From positions 1 to 27,829 of IMG/VR virus record IMGVR_UViG_3300027759_000351: a stretch of DNA of 27,829 bases; one strand, written 5' to 3'. Position numbers and translations under genes: made by a program. Below, one piece after another: positions 15,986 through 23,197 of this stretch. Under the pieces are notes generated by a model, which had not been told where the DNA came from, did no database searches, and saw only the letters and a list, made by a program, of their open reading frames with translations. This stretch comes from a virus. The stretch's first letter is position 1. Each line of letters opens with the position of its first letter.

Positions 15986-16216
15986 ATGTCTCGCACAAAT
16001 CGCAATCTTGACGGAATGCATCGTTACGCACTTCGTTTTCCTCATACCTTTAACGAAATTAAACAGTTGGATGGAATTTTACACGAAGAAGACTTGGAGG
16101 GTCTTCCAGTTTCTGGATTAAATCATATGAAATCAAGGGAGCACAACTTACCTACAGCATGGGATGATAGAGTTGTAAGTGGGTATTATCAAGAAGATTA
16201 TGAAACAGACACCTAA
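15986..16216 (+). CDS. Small protein of unknown function
   Basis: 76 residues beginning MSRTNRNLDGMHRYALRFPHTFNEIKQLDGILHEEDLEGLPVSG and ending in an acidic tail. The ATG at 15986 is preferred over a GTG at 15965 because a TGA-TATAAT extended -10-like box (15950-15958) lies upstream. The RTNRNLDGMHRYALRFPHTFNE stretch looks like a conserved small cyanophage protein, but I cannot name a family. A strong hairpin follows 12 bases after the stop. Confidence 0.68.
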   Translation: MSRTNRNLDGMHRYALRFPHTFNEIKQLDGILHEEDLEGLPVSGLNHMKSREHNLPTAWDDRVVSGYYQEDYETDT

Positions 16217-16228
16217 TTGAGTGTCCTT

Positions 16229-16263
16229 CACCTCTTCCCGTTTTCGGGAGGGGGTGTTATACT
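16229..16263 (+). promoter_or_regulatory. Hairpin (terminator-like) overlapping an extended -10 promoter
   Basis: A 12-bp stem counting G-T pairs with loop TTTT (16229-16256, core CCCG-TTTT-CGGG) ends the previous transcript and runs directly into TGT-TATACT (16255-16263), an extended -10 box for the next gene at 16288. Confidence 0.6.
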
Positions 16264-16287
16264 ACAGAGAGAACACCAGGAGAACCT

Positions 16288-16395
16288 ATGACTGAAAAAT
16301 ACTTGACCCATGAGGAAATGTTAGAAATAGCAGCACAACGAGAAGCAGCAAACGAACAAGAAGAAGAAACAACCGAAGAAGATGAAACCAAATGA
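16288..16395 (+). CDS. Small Glu-rich protein of unknown function
   Basis: 35 residues, MTEKYLTHEEMLEIAAQREA then a nearly all-acidic tail ending EEDETK. A good ribosome site, AGGAG (16278-16282), lies five bases before the ATG, and the gene is ATGA-coupled to the next, so it is probably real despite its size. Likely a single amphipathic helix. Confidence 0.65.
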   Translation: MTEKYLTHEEMLEIAAQREAANEQEEETTEEDETK

Positions 16396-16634
16396 AAAAG
16401 AAAGAACAAACGATTGAATTTCCCCACGCACAGTTTCCAATTCTTATTGTTCATAATGATGGAAAAGAAATGAAAGACATTAGAAAGTGTTATTTTCAAA
16501 ATATGCATTATGCTGAAAAATATATTGTCAAATCCAATTTTAAACAAAAAGATTATCAATTATTCGTTAAACCTGGAACAAATGTGGAAATTATGGTCTC
16601 TGGCACTGGGAGAAAAAGCAAGCAAAAAAAATAA
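16392..16634 (+). CDS. Small basic protein of unknown function
   Basis: 80 residues, MKKKEQTIEFPHAQFPILIVHNDGKEMKDIRKCYFQNMHYAEKYI... ending GTGRKSKQKK. ATGA-coupled to the upstream gene. Beta-rich with basic ends; no recognised domain. Its last 53 bases overlap the next gene in another frame. Confidence 0.68.
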   Translation: MKKKEQTIEFPHAQFPILIVHNDGKEMKDIRKCYFQNMHYAEKYIVKSNFKQKDYQLFVKPGTNVEIMVSGTGRKSKQKK

Positions 16635-16788
16635 TGAAGCAGATTGTGTTGCGGTCCTTCGTACTGTTATTTTTCTAACTTATCTTGCTACAAATATCTT
16701 TATCATTGCTGGTGTTGTAAAACATTGGAATGATGAAACCAAAATTTACATTCAAATTGATGGAGCTAAAATTGGAAAACCTTTATGA
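16582..16788 (+). CDS. Small membrane protein of unknown function
   Basis: 68 residues from the ATG at 16582: MWKLWSLALGEKASKKNNEADCVAVLRTVIFLTYLATNIFIIAGVVKHWN. One clear transmembrane helix lies at about 27-46. The MWKLW...ALG opening and the VLRT-FLTYL-TN-FI-AGV-HW pattern recall a small membrane protein I associate with cyanophages, not functionally assigned. Overlaps both neighbours in other frames, which is unusual in length (53 and 59 bases) but common in this gene train. Confidence 0.7.
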   Translation: MWKLWSLALGEKASKKNNEADCVAVLRTVIFLTYLATNIFIIAGVVKHWNDETKIYIQIDGAKIGKPL

Positions 16789-16978
16789 TGATGGTGCGTT
16801 TTATGTGGAACAATCTAATTGGAAAACTTGGAAAAGTTTTGATAAGGACGGGAACGCACTTGTTACTTCACTCGCACAAGAGACTTGTGTTGCCGCCACT
16901 CGTTACTATCTCAAGGGAAAACAGGAAGGTTGGGGAGAAACCAAAACTTACTCTGGTAAAGTAGATGGTAAATTATGA
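16730..16978 (+). CDS. Small protein of unknown function
   Basis: Up to 82 residues. The start is uncertain: ATGs at 16730, 16733 and 16760 are all in frame, and the recognisable part begins at about LENLYDDGAFYVEQSNWKTWKSFDKDGNALVTSLAQETC. One C-terminal segment (AATRYYLKGKQEGWGE) looks like an amphipathic helix. ATGA-coupled to the next gene. Not recognised. Confidence 0.65.
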   Translation: MMKPKFTFKLMELKLENLYDDGAFYVEQSNWKTWKSFDKDGNALVTSLAQETCVAATRYYLKGKQEGWGETKTYSGKVDGKL

Positions 16979-17112
16979 GTGATACTGACCCTACTGCTCC
17001 TTGGTACGAATTTTTATCCTACTGCCGTTGTTGTGAGAGTCTAGATAGACCAGTAAGTATTGGTAGTTTTATGAGATACAGAGCATATCTTAGGGAGATA
17101 GGAATATTATGA
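16975..17112 (+). CDS. Small Cys-rich protein of unknown function
   Basis: 45 residues, MSDTDPTAPWYEFLSYCRCCESLDRPVSIGSFMRYRAYLREIGIL. CRCC could bind a metal, but there is no second ligand pair. Coupled by ATGA overlaps to both neighbours, which is the main support for its reality. Confidence 0.62.
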   Translation: MSDTDPTAPWYEFLSYCRCCESLDRPVSIGSFMRYRAYLREIGIL

Positions 17113-17393
17113 AAATGTTTAATTGGTTTAATAGAATTGTTAAAGAATATGAGAAACCTGAAAATTATGAATTTTTAGTTACTGATACTAATGGAGATAA
17201 ACATAGTCTTGTTGGACTATGTGCTTCACTTGCAAAAGAAGTTTTAAAACTGGAAAAACGCATCATAAAACTGGAAGAAGAAAATGTGGAGACTGCAAAT
17301 GCTTTGTATGAAGTTGAGAACAGACTACAAGCAAAGATTGACAATATCCATCCAGTGGTTTATAATCTCAAAAACACTAATTGGGATCAGTAA
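17109..17393 (+). CDS. Small coiled-coil protein of unknown function
   Basis: 94 residues. An N-terminal part (MKMFNWFNRIVKEYEKPENYEFLVTDTNG) is followed by a long predicted coiled coil with Leu/Ile heptads (about 37-82, including EVLKLEKRIIKLEEENVETANALYEVENRL). ATGA-coupled to the previous gene and immediately followed by the next (stop TAA, ATG). Probably oligomeric; function unknown. Confidence 0.72.
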   Translation: MKMFNWFNRIVKEYEKPENYEFLVTDTNGDKHSLVGLCASLAKEVLKLEKRIIKLEEENVETANALYEVENRLQAKIDNIHPVVYNLKNTNWDQ

Positions 17394-17642
17394 ATGACGA
17401 CAGCAAAACAAGCAAAGGATGAGTTTTTATACCCAACTCCTCCCATCAATCCAGATGCAGATGTAAGTTTTCTGGATATTGCAACAATCAATAATCTGAA
17501 TAATTTTACACATCATGTTAGTTATTTGACTAATATGGCAATTGGTGGTAAGATGAGACCAAATGATGCTTTTGATGAAATTAAAAAACTTTATAAGGCA
17601 ATGAAACAATCTCATAAGACATTGAAAGGTTCTTGGTTCTGA
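17394..17642 (+). CDS. Small protein of unknown function
   Basis: 82 residues, MTTAKQAKDEFLYPTPPINPDADVSFLDIATINNLNNFTHHVSYLTN..., mostly helical after residue 25. It starts one base after the previous stop and its own stop overlaps the next ATG (TGATG). No recognised family. Confidence 0.7.
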   Translation: MTTAKQAKDEFLYPTPPINPDADVSFLDIATINNLNNFTHHVSYLTNMAIGGKMRPNDAFDEIKKLYKAMKQSHKTLKGSWF

Positions 17643-17806
17643 TGGAAGACTCACTTAAGATTGTGGAACAACCTGATGGAAGTTTCCAAATGGAATGGGA
17701 CAAGGACGACCAGAAGTGGAACTGGTTAAACGGCAAGACTTCTGCCGAAATTTCTGCTATAGTAGAACAAGCAATCCAAGATAGACTGAACCAAAATGAC
17801 TCTTGA
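17642..17806 (+). CDS. Small acidic protein of unknown function
   Basis: 54 residues, MEDSLKIVEQPDGSFQMEWDKDDQKWNWLNGKTSAEISAIVEQAIQ... The first half looks like a beta hairpin rich in Trp and Asp, the second a helix. Coupled to both neighbours (TGATG upstream, 11-base overlap downstream). Confidence 0.68.
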   Translation: MEDSLKIVEQPDGSFQMEWDKDDQKWNWLNGKTSAEISAIVEQAIQDRLNQNDS

Positions 17807-18362
17807 TTATCAAAAGGTATGGAACACGATGAATGAACTTGAGATGGTGACATCCAAGATTTGTTCTGCCCGTGAAATTCTAGATAGTGCTGTTGATAGA
17901 CTTCAAGAGCACCAGTATGATAAAGCAGAAACTCTTTTGTATGCTGCGGACGAATTCCTTCAGTATTATCTTGAAGACTTTGATAGGAAGTTCAAACTTG
18001 CCTGGAAAGAAACTGTAACTAAAATCAATCAAGAAGAGACTGATGATTGTATGCCACCTTGGGGTCACAGTGATTTGGAATATCTTTCTAAACTACCCCC
18101 AGAAGAACCTAAGCAAGATAAAGTAGTCAAGTGGCAACTTCCTGTAGAAGAAGTGGAGAATGGTGATACTGGAGAAACTGAATACTTTATCACCTTCCCA
18201 GATGACTTATTGGAAGCAGCAAATCTTGTAGTAAATGATGAGGTAGAGTGGGTGGATAATAATGATGGTAGTTTTCTTCTGCGAAAACTTCCTAAAACTT
18301 ATAATGGAATGATTACTACAGGATATACTGTGAGTGCCGATGGTTACTGGATTGAAAATTGA
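17796..18362 (+). CDS. Two-part protein with C-terminal AbrB/MazE-like domain
   Basis: 188 residues. The N-terminal half (about 1-85) is helical (MTLDYQKVWNTMNELEMVTSKICSAREILDSAVDRLQ...), and the C-terminal part (about 120-175) has the swapped-hairpin pattern YFITFPDDLLEAANLVVNDEVEWVDNNDGSFLLRK of AbrB/SpoVT/MazE-type DNA-binding domains. Such domains bind DNA as dimers, so it may be a transcriptional regulator of phage or host genes. No toxin gene is adjacent, so an antitoxin role is unlikely. The stop TGA overlaps a TTG start of the next gene. Confidence 0.75.
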   Translation: MTLDYQKVWNTMNELEMVTSKICSAREILDSAVDRLQEHQYDKAETLLYAADEFLQYYLEDFDRKFKLAWKETVTKINQEETDDCMPPWGHSDLEYLSKLPPEEPKQDKVVKWQLPVEEVENGDTGETEYFITFPDDLLEAANLVVNDEVEWVDNNDGSFLLRKLPKTYNGMITTGYTVSADGYWIEN

Positions 18363-18538
18363 GAACTATCCAAACCTGTGGTGGATTTGATGGTGAAGTT
18401 TATAATATCACCGTTGCATTTGAGAAGCAAGCAATTACCTTAGATGGACTTTCTAAGGATGATGTATTAGAAATAAAGTCCTGTATTGACTGTATGTTAT
18501 TTGAGGAGGAAAACGATGGCACTATCACAATCGGTTGA
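18359..18538 (+). CDS. Small protein with TTG start, unknown function
   Basis: 59 residues from TTG at 18359, overlapping the previous stop as TTGA: RTIQTCGGFDGEVYNITVAF followed by EKQAITLDGLSKDDVLEIKSCIDCMLFEE and ending GTITIG. No ATG start is available early in the frame, but the composition is protein-like, it fills an otherwise empty 150 bases, and it overlaps the next gene by 23 bases. Moderate support only. Confidence 0.55.
   Translation: MRTIQTCGGFDGEVYNITVAFEKQAITLDGLSKDDVLEIKSCIDCMLFEEENDGTITIG
18503..18509 (+). promoter_or_regulatory. Strong ribosome binding site deciding the start at 18516
   Basis: GAGGAGG lies six bases before the ATG at 18516 and decides that start over an in-frame ATG at 18486. 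Confidence 0.8.
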
Positions 18539-18740
18539 AGAAAATTTAAAAGATGCAGAACAATCTTTGAGAGCAGCACTTGCCTTTGCTGCACGACAAG
18601 AACGTCCCATAGTAATTTCAGTGATTTCTGATTTGATTAGTCGTATTGAATCAGTTCAAAATCATGATAAACTTCTAGATAAACTGGAGAGTCGTAAATT
18701 TGGTGACACCGGATTCTTTGGAACTATATTTGGGGAATAA
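18516..18740 (+). CDS. Small helical protein of unknown function
   Basis: 74 residues, MALSQSVEENLKDAEQSLRAALAFAARQERPIVISVISDLISRIES... ending in a Gly/Phe-rich tail (FGDTGFFGTIFGE). The strong GAGGAGG site fixes the start. Mostly two helices; the glycine-phenylalanine tail recurs in small phage proteins but I cannot name a family. Two bases separate it from the next gene. Confidence 0.75.
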   Translation: MALSQSVEENLKDAEQSLRAALAFAARQERPIVISVISDLISRIESVQNHDKLLDKLESRKFGDTGFFGTIFGE

Positions 18741-18742
18741 CT

Positions 18743-19102
18743 ATGACTGAACCTAACGAATTTGGTAAGGCAATGCAAGAGTGGTGGGATTCTGATGAAT
18801 GTAAACAAATTGAAAAAGAAAATGAAGAGGCAAAGCAACGAGCAGTAGGTAAGTACTTTATGCTCTCCGAGTCTGATAAACTTGATATGGTCCAGGCAAT
18901 CTGCTATATTATGTGTAAGGCAGAGAAAGAAGGAACCAGTCACAGAGGACTGCAAGATGCTCTAGGAATCTATCCAACTGGTTTCTGGGTGGACCATCTT
19001 ATGGAGGTTCATAATGCCTTGTGGTCATATTATCACGATAAAAAACAAAAAGAAGAATTAGAAAAAGATATAAAAAACTTACAAGACTTTATGGAAACCT
19101 GA
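18743..19102 (+). CDS. Protein of unknown function
   Basis: 119 residues: charged N terminus (MTEPNEFGKAMQEWWDSDECKQIEKENEEAKQRA), a middle segment SDKLDMVQAICYIMCKAEKEGTSHRGLQDALGIYPTGFWVDHLMEVHNAL, and a coiled-coil end (KKQKEELEKDIKNLQDFMET). The middle segment looks like a conserved cyanophage protein of unassigned function. Last member of the tightly packed gene train. Confidence 0.74.
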   Translation: MTEPNEFGKAMQEWWDSDECKQIEKENEEAKQRAVGKYFMLSESDKLDMVQAICYIMCKAEKEGTSHRGLQDALGIYPTGFWVDHLMEVHNALWSYYHDKKQKEELEKDIKNLQDFMET

Positions 19103-19160
19103 AGATATTCTTAAGAGGATGGCATATACCTAGATATTGTGTTAGGATTACAACACATAT

Positions 19161-19331
19161 ATGGAAAACCCTATGGAATTAAGCACCGAAGAATGGAAAG
19201 AATTGGTAGCACTGAAAGAAGCAATTAATTACAATCCAGCATCAGTTCATCCACAGAAGATGGAACTATTCACAGAACTTCTTGTAAGGTCTTGGAGTGA
19301 AAGAACAGAAGTTATGACCTTTGATAAATAA
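19161..19331 (+). CDS. Small protein of unknown function
   Basis: 56 residues, MENPMELSTEEWKELVALKEAINYNPASVHPQKMELFTELLVRSWSERTEVMTFDK, with a helical arrangement. It is separated from the upstream gene by 58 bases in which I see no clear promoter. Its stop codon lies in the loop of a terminator hairpin. Confidence 0.7.
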   Translation: MENPMELSTEEWKELVALKEAINYNPASVHPQKMELFTELLVRSWSERTEVMTFDK

Positions 19332-19345
19332 TCAAAGGTCTTTCT
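19316..19345 (+). terminator. Rho-independent terminator
   Basis: GACCTTTGAT-AAATA-ATCAAAGGTC, a perfect 10-bp stem followed by TTTCT. It includes the stop codon and a GATAAATA late-promoter-like sequence. Confidence 0.82.
19323..19330 (+). promoter_or_regulatory. Possible late promoter (GATAAATA) inside the terminator
   Basis: GATAAATA, one mismatch to TATAAATA, 23 bases before the ATG at 19354, matching the spacing of exact late boxes at 21499 and 24654. Confidence 0.45.
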
Positions 19346-19353
19346 GTATCTAA

Positions 19354-20043
19354 ATGATTTCTGAAGCAAGTAAGAGAGAAAAGATAGCAAATGCTGTTCT
19401 TGGTGCAACATTTGCATTAAGTGCGGCACAATCTCCTAAAGACTTTGTAAGAACAGGAAATATTGAAAGTCCTGGTGCTGCTCTGATGCAAACTTGGGGA
19501 AGAAAAAGAGGAGAAGCAGAAAGAAATCTAGATAGTGGTAGAGTTTCACATCCAGCAAGAAATAAAAAAATGAAGAAAACACTTAAAGAGTTTTTGGAAG
19601 AAGCATACCTTTACGAGATGCGTAAAGAAGATAAAGTCAAGGGGAAGCCAAAAACTCCTATGTATTTGGCAAGAACTTCGGGAAGTGTGAAAAAAACTCC
19701 AGAAGGTAAGTGGAAATTGGAGAAAATCCAACACGAGAGACCTAATCCAGATGCAGTGATAGGAAGAAGGCGTCAAGGAATGACACCTACACCTGGAGAT
19801 GCTCCACATCCAGGATGGGGAAGTGAGAGAGAGCAACTTCGCAGACATCCCCAAGGAGGTGGTGGAAGTGGTGCTAAAGACAATAAACCAGGTGAACTTC
19901 GTGGTAAGAAGAAAGTTCCAGGGGCAAAGGTAGAACGCAATTGGAATACCGATGGTCCAAGTCCACAAATGAAAGTGGGTTGGGCAAAATCAGCTAGAGC
20001 GAACAAAGGGAAGGATATTTTCAAAAAAAAATCAACACTATAA
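19354..20043 (+). CDS. Putative capsid-internal basic protein with internal capsid-targeting-like motif
   Basis: 229 residues, strongly basic, rich in Gly, Pro, Lys and Arg. The N terminus MISEASKREKIANAVLGATF contains I-S-E before A, and an inner segment from Met73 (base 19570), MKKTLKEFLEEAYLYE, looks like the capsid-targeting leader of T4 internal proteins. So either the true start is at 19570, or a 72-residue extension has been joined in front of the leader. The late-promoter-like box 23 bases before 19354 favours the longer form. The rest is low in predicted order and could bind DNA. Four bases separate it from the next gene of the same class. Function unknown; packaging into the capsid is inferred. 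Confidence 0.65.
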   Translation: MISEASKREKIANAVLGATFALSAAQSPKDFVRTGNIESPGAALMQTWGRKRGEAERNLDSGRVSHPARNKKMKKTLKEFLEEAYLYEMRKEDKVKGKPKTPMYLARTSGSVKKTPEGKWKLEKIQHERPNPDAVIGRRRQGMTPTPGDAPHPGWGSEREQLRRHPQGGGGSGAKDNKPGELRGKKKVPGAKVERNWNTDGPSPQMKVGWAKSARANKGKDIFKKKSTL

Positions 20044-20047
20044 TAGA

Positions 20048-21196
20048 ATGAAAACCTTTCAAGAGTTTATTACCGAAGCAAAGAAGTGCTGGCCTGGTTA
20101 TAAGAAAAAAGGCACCAAAAAACTATTTGGAAAGACGTATAATAATTGTGTAAAAGAAGGTAAAGTAGAGTGGGATAATCCAAAGAGACCTTTATCGTCT
20201 GGATTAACTCCAAGAGAAAAGAATAGAGCAAAAAGGATTTCTACTGGTGTGGAAAATCCAGATAGAATTCCAAGTGAAAGAGATTTGGAAAGATATGGGA
20301 AGTTAAAGATTGCTCACGATGATGAGAAAGGAAAGAAGGTTTCAAGAGGTAAGAGGCACGAGTTTAAAATAATAACTAATTGGGAAGGAAATCAATTAGA
20401 AACTGAAGGACAACAAGCAAGAGCATTTAAAGACCATAAAAATATTAAAAATCTAAAAGAACCAAAGGAAAGTTTTGAATATGAACTAGAAGAAAGTTCA
20501 ACTGGTGAAAGAAGTAGAGGACGAGCTACTTTAGGTCGTGCTGGAAATAAGATGGACCGAGGAGAAAGGTCTGTTGCTGCAATTGCAAAGAAAGCAGGAT
20601 TAAAAGGAACTGGTAAGTATTCCACTAAAGATTTGAGAACGAGAGCAAGAGATTATACAACTTATGATAGTGATGATGATATGGATGATATTGGAAGCAC
20701 AAAACAAGACCATTTCATTCGCACATATTCATCAGCAAGAAAGGCAGCAAAGGCTGAAAGACTTATTACTAAAATAAAACCAGCAGGAAGAAATGCATCT
20801 GGAATGACTAAACTTAAAACTTCACCTTCAAGTGAAAGTGTGAGAAAAGTAAAAGATTTGAAGAAGCAAATGACTAAAACAGGTGCTTCTAAAACTGGAA
20901 GAGTTCATACTGTAGATATTATGCACCGAGATGGTGATGTTGGTAAAGGTGATAGAAACCAACAGATGGAAAGAGGTAGAAACTTTATTCAAGCAATCAA
21001 AGATACTCCAAAACACTTGGAGAAAGCAGGAGCAAAGAAAGGTGATACTGTAATTGGAAAACCAACAGCAGTTATGCCTGGTGAAGATAAGAAAACTGGT
21101 GAAGCAAAACGAGCAAAGTTATATGGAAAGATTTTCGGTAAGAGAAGTAGTAAAAAATCCAATAAAACAGGATTGATGGTTGGGAAGGTAGATTAA
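20048..21196 (+). CDS. Putative capsid-targeted internal protein
   Basis: 382 residues. The N terminus MKTFQEFITEA is nearly the same as the MKTYQEFIAEA leader of T4 internal proteins IPII/IPIII, which is cut by prohead protease gp21 after Ile/Leu-x-Glu; the predicted cut here is ITE before A. A second segment CWPGYKKKGTKKLFGKTYNNCVKE follows, a motif I associate with cyanophage proteins. A further LEE-S site occurs near residue 150. The body is very basic (many Lys/Arg, Gly, Ser), suiting a DNA-associated protein carried in the head and perhaps injected. It overlaps the next gene through TAATGA-type coupling. No enzyme motif is recognised. Confidence 0.72.
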   Translation: MKTFQEFITEAKKCWPGYKKKGTKKLFGKTYNNCVKEGKVEWDNPKRPLSSGLTPREKNRAKRISTGVENPDRIPSERDLERYGKLKIAHDDEKGKKVSRGKRHEFKIITNWEGNQLETEGQQARAFKDHKNIKNLKEPKESFEYELEESSTGERSRGRATLGRAGNKMDRGERSVAAIAKKAGLKGTGKYSTKDLRTRARDYTTYDSDDDMDDIGSTKQDHFIRTYSSARKAAKAERLITKIKPAGRNASGMTKLKTSPSSESVRKVKDLKKQMTKTGASKTGRVHTVDIMHRDGDVGKGDRNQQMERGRNFIQAIKDTPKHLEKAGAKKGDTVIGKPTAVMPGEDKKTGEAKRAKLYGKIFGKRSSKKSNKTGLMVGKVD

Positions 21197-21495
21197 TGAA
21201 AACATTTAGAGAGTTTTTATACGAGGCATCTGCAACACAGAGATTGAAAATTGCAACAGCAAAGTTAATTGCAAAAAATCCAAAGAATTCTGTATATAAA
21301 ACTCTATTGAATAGAATTAAGGAAAGGCAAGCACCACTATATCCAGAGTATCCAGGAAGAGAATCTGCCAGAAAAGATAAGACCCTAATTCCATCTGGAA
21401 GAACATCAAGTTTTCCAGAACTTGAAGGAATATCTACAAGAACTAAAAATCCCAAGAAGTTAAGAAAACAAAGAGCATTAGGTGAGTTATCATAA
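21196..21495 (+). CDS. Putative capsid-targeted small basic protein
   Basis: 99 residues. MKTFREFLYEASATQR carries the same leader type, with predicted cleavage LYE before A at residue 10. The remainder is a basic helix (KIATAKLIAKNPKNSVYKTLLNRI) and a C-terminal TKNPKKLRKQRALGEL segment that recurs in the protein at 24686-25501. The start overlaps the previous stop by one base. Likely packaged with its neighbours; function unknown. Confidence 0.72.
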   Translation: MKTFREFLYEASATQRLKIATAKLIAKNPKNSVYKTLLNRIKERQAPLYPEYPGRESARKDKTLIPSGRTSSFPELEGISTRTKNPKKLRKQRALGELS

Positions 21496-21498
21496 ATA

Positions 21499-21506
21499 TA
21501 TAAATA
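21499..21506 (+). promoter_or_regulatory. T4-type late promoter (TATAAATA)
   Basis: Exact TATAAATA in an AT-rich run, 22 bases before the ATG at 21528. Confidence 0.7.
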
Positions 21507-21527
21507 AATACAAAACCATTTGTAGCA

Positions 21528-22100
21528 ATGAACTCACAAGAACTTAACAATCTTCACGAAGCTTATTTGGATGTCTACACAGATATTGATGAAGAGAGAG
21601 CAGAAGGTGTAAGACCTTATAAAGCAGGACCATCTCAAGCAGAAGTTAGAGCAGACGCAAAAAAATCAGAAAAAGCAAAAAAAGATAAAGATAAAGATAA
21701 AGCAGGTTATGGTCCTGAAGACAAGTTTAAGGATTGGAAACTTACTTCAACTCCAAGCACTGTCAATAAGAAAGGAGAAACGATTTCACAAAGAATGGAT
21801 AAAGAGGCACCATACAAGACAAGACCATTCTCTCCATTATTCACAAAACAGGGAAGTCGTACTGCTTCTGCTGTAACTAGAGCAACTGAAGGACCAGGTG
21901 AACCACAATCAGTTACAATGCCTAGAATGAAGTCAAAACCATCAAGAGAAATCGTTAGAAAAAATCTAAACAATTCTTATGATCTCTATGATGTAATCCT
22001 TTCATATCTTCTTGATGAAGGTTATGCTGATACTTTTGAAAGTGCAGAAGCAATTATGGTGAATATGAGTGAAGAGTGGAGAGAAAGCATCATCGGTTAA
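21528..22100 (+). CDS. Putative capsid-targeted protein with C-terminal DLYD/WRES module
   Basis: 190 residues starting MNSQELNNLHEAYLDVY, where LHE before A fits the gp21 site at position 12. The middle is Lys-rich and low complexity (KKDKDKDKAGYG). The last 40 residues, YDLYDVILSYLLDEGYADTF...MVNMSEEWRESI, form a helical module shared with the proteins at 22604 and 24686. An exact late promoter stands upstream and a strong terminator follows. This combination of late expression, leader and terminal module suggests a virion protein; the function of the module is not known to me. Confidence 0.72.
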   Translation: MNSQELNNLHEAYLDVYTDIDEERAEGVRPYKAGPSQAEVRADAKKSEKAKKDKDKDKAGYGPEDKFKDWKLTSTPSTVNKKGETISQRMDKEAPYKTRPFSPLFTKQGSRTASAVTRATEGPGEPQSVTMPRMKSKPSREIVRKNLNNSYDLYDVILSYLLDEGYADTFESAEAIMVNMSEEWRESIIG

Positions 22101-22121
22101 TACCACTTTCCAAACCGGCAC

Positions 22122-22146
22122 AAGACCCCACCAAGGGGTCTTTTTT
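22122..22146 (+). terminator. Rho-independent terminator
   Basis: AAGACCCC-ACCAA-GGGGTCTT with an immediate run of T. Stops the transcript of the 21528 gene; the next promoter begins within two bases. Confidence 0.92.
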
Positions 22147-22147
22147 A

Positions 22148-22156
22148 TGCTATGAT
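22148..22156 (+). promoter_or_regulatory. Extended -10 promoter of the DUF6717-like gene
   Basis: TGC-TATGAT, with an upstream CCACTTTCC...GGCACA element as at 23200 and 25516. It lacks the GGTAATCA block found at 23245 and 25564. ATG lies 21 bases downstream. Confidence 0.65.
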
Positions 22157-22176
22157 ATTGGAAAGACAACATTCTT

Positions 22177-22584
22177 ATGGAACTCACAATCGTTGCTTAC
22201 AAACTTGAAGATGGACTGTGGGCATTTGACCATCCTTATAACAATACAGTTCAAGAACTACTCCTAAACGGAACTGAAGAAGCAATTGACGAGCACTTTT
22301 ATTTTGGAACTGGACGACACGCAGTTGAAAAGGACCAAATGGAAATCATTTTGAATACAGAAGAACCTGATGATTATGATACTCTGCTTGTAAAAGAAGT
22401 TGGTGATGATGATGGAACGACTTATACTGATACAACACTTTGTTCTCCTGTGTGGTTGTGTAACTGGAACCAAGGATACTTTGGATTTGTGCCCGAAGAA
22501 CTTTATGTAAAAGTGCGTCCAATCAATAAGGGTTTGGAATCATTCGTGAAAAATACAGGTATGCGAGGTTTTTTGACTAAATAA
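22177..22584 (+). CDS. DUF6717-like protein
   Basis: 135 residues, MELTIVAYKLEDGLWAFDHPYNNTVQELLLNGTEEAIDEHFYFGTG... with WLCNWNQGYFGFVPEELYVKVRPINKGLESF near the end. The pattern of a short beta-sheet start, a WAFDH segment and an acidic middle recalls DUF6717, a family found in cyanobacteria and their phages; the call is from memory and moderate. It has its own extended -10 promoter, so it may be expressed early, unlike the late genes on both sides. Confidence 0.6.
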   Translation: MELTIVAYKLEDGLWAFDHPYNNTVQELLLNGTEEAIDEHFYFGTGRHAVEKDQMEIILNTEEPDDYDTLLVKEVGDDDGTTYTDTTLCSPVWLCNWNQGYFGFVPEELYVKVRPINKGLESFVKNTGMRGFLTK

Positions 22585-22603
22585 CTAAAAAGTATTTGTA
22601 AAG

Positions 22604-23197
22604 ATGAACTCACAAGAACTTCGTAGTCTTCAAGAAGCATATTTGGAAGTTGTTATGGGTGAAGAAAAGAGAACATTTCCATTTGAAAAAGTAAAAAATC
22701 AAATTAATAAAAAAGAACAACAAAGAAATCAAATTAGCAAGGATGAAAAAGAAGGTTTAATATCTTCAAGAAGAGCATTAGTAAAAAAAGCGGAAATGAG
22801 AAGACATTATGGACATATGCAGCATCATTTTGATAAAGCAAAAAAAGAAAGACAAGATATTAATGTTGAGAGAAGGTCTCCAACATTTTATGGAAAAGAT
22901 AAACAAAAAATGACTAAAACTCAAAGAGAACAAGTAGACCTCTACGACATCATTCTCTCACACCTTCTTGATGAAGGTTATGCTGAAACTCAAGAACAAG
23001 CAGAAGTCATTATGGTGAATATGAGTGAAGAGTGGAGAGAAAGTATTATGGAAGGAAATGTATCAAAAAAACAACAAAAAAAAGACGCAAAAACTAGAGA
23101 AAAATGGTATGGTGAAAAATCAATAGAACGTGGTACTGATAGGTTTTCTCAACTTCAAAAAAAAGCAATTGAATCTGGAAAGACTAAACTTTTTTGA
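22604..23197 (+). CDS. Putative capsid-targeted protein with C-terminal DLYD/WRES module
   Basis: 197 residues starting MNSQELRSLQEAYLEVVMGEEK, with LQE before A at position 11-12 as predicted prohead-protease site; the leader is nearly the same as in the 21528 protein. The centre is Lys/Gln/Glu-rich (KVKNQINKKEQQRNQISKDEKEG). A DLYDIILSHLLDEGYAETQ...MVNMSEEWRESIME module (about 112-151) is nearly identical at DNA level to the one in the 24686 gene, and a basic tail follows. A CTAAATA box upstream is only a weak late-promoter match. Confidence 0.7.
   Translation: MNSQELRSLQEAYLEVVMGEEKRTFPFEKVKNQINKKEQQRNQISKDEKEGLISSRRALVKKAEMRRHYGHMQHHFDKAKKERQDINVERRSPTFYGKDKQKMTKTQREQVDLYDIILSHLLDEGYAETQEQAEVIMVNMSEEWRESIMEGNVSKKQQKKDAKTREKWYGEKSIERGTDRFSQLQKKAIESGKTKLF
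22937..23058 (+). repeat. Direct repeat, copy 1 (DLYD/WRES coding module)
   Basis: About 120 bases encoding the DLYDIILSHLLDEGYA...WRESI module are nearly identical to 25180-25301. A more distant version lies at 21980-22095. The DNA-level identity suggests recent duplication or recombination. Confidence 0.8.

Noticed and set aside
20036-20041. TATAAT just before the ATG at 20048
   Set aside because: A start from it would fall at the ATG itself and there is no -35 or TGn; likely chance in AT-rich sequence.
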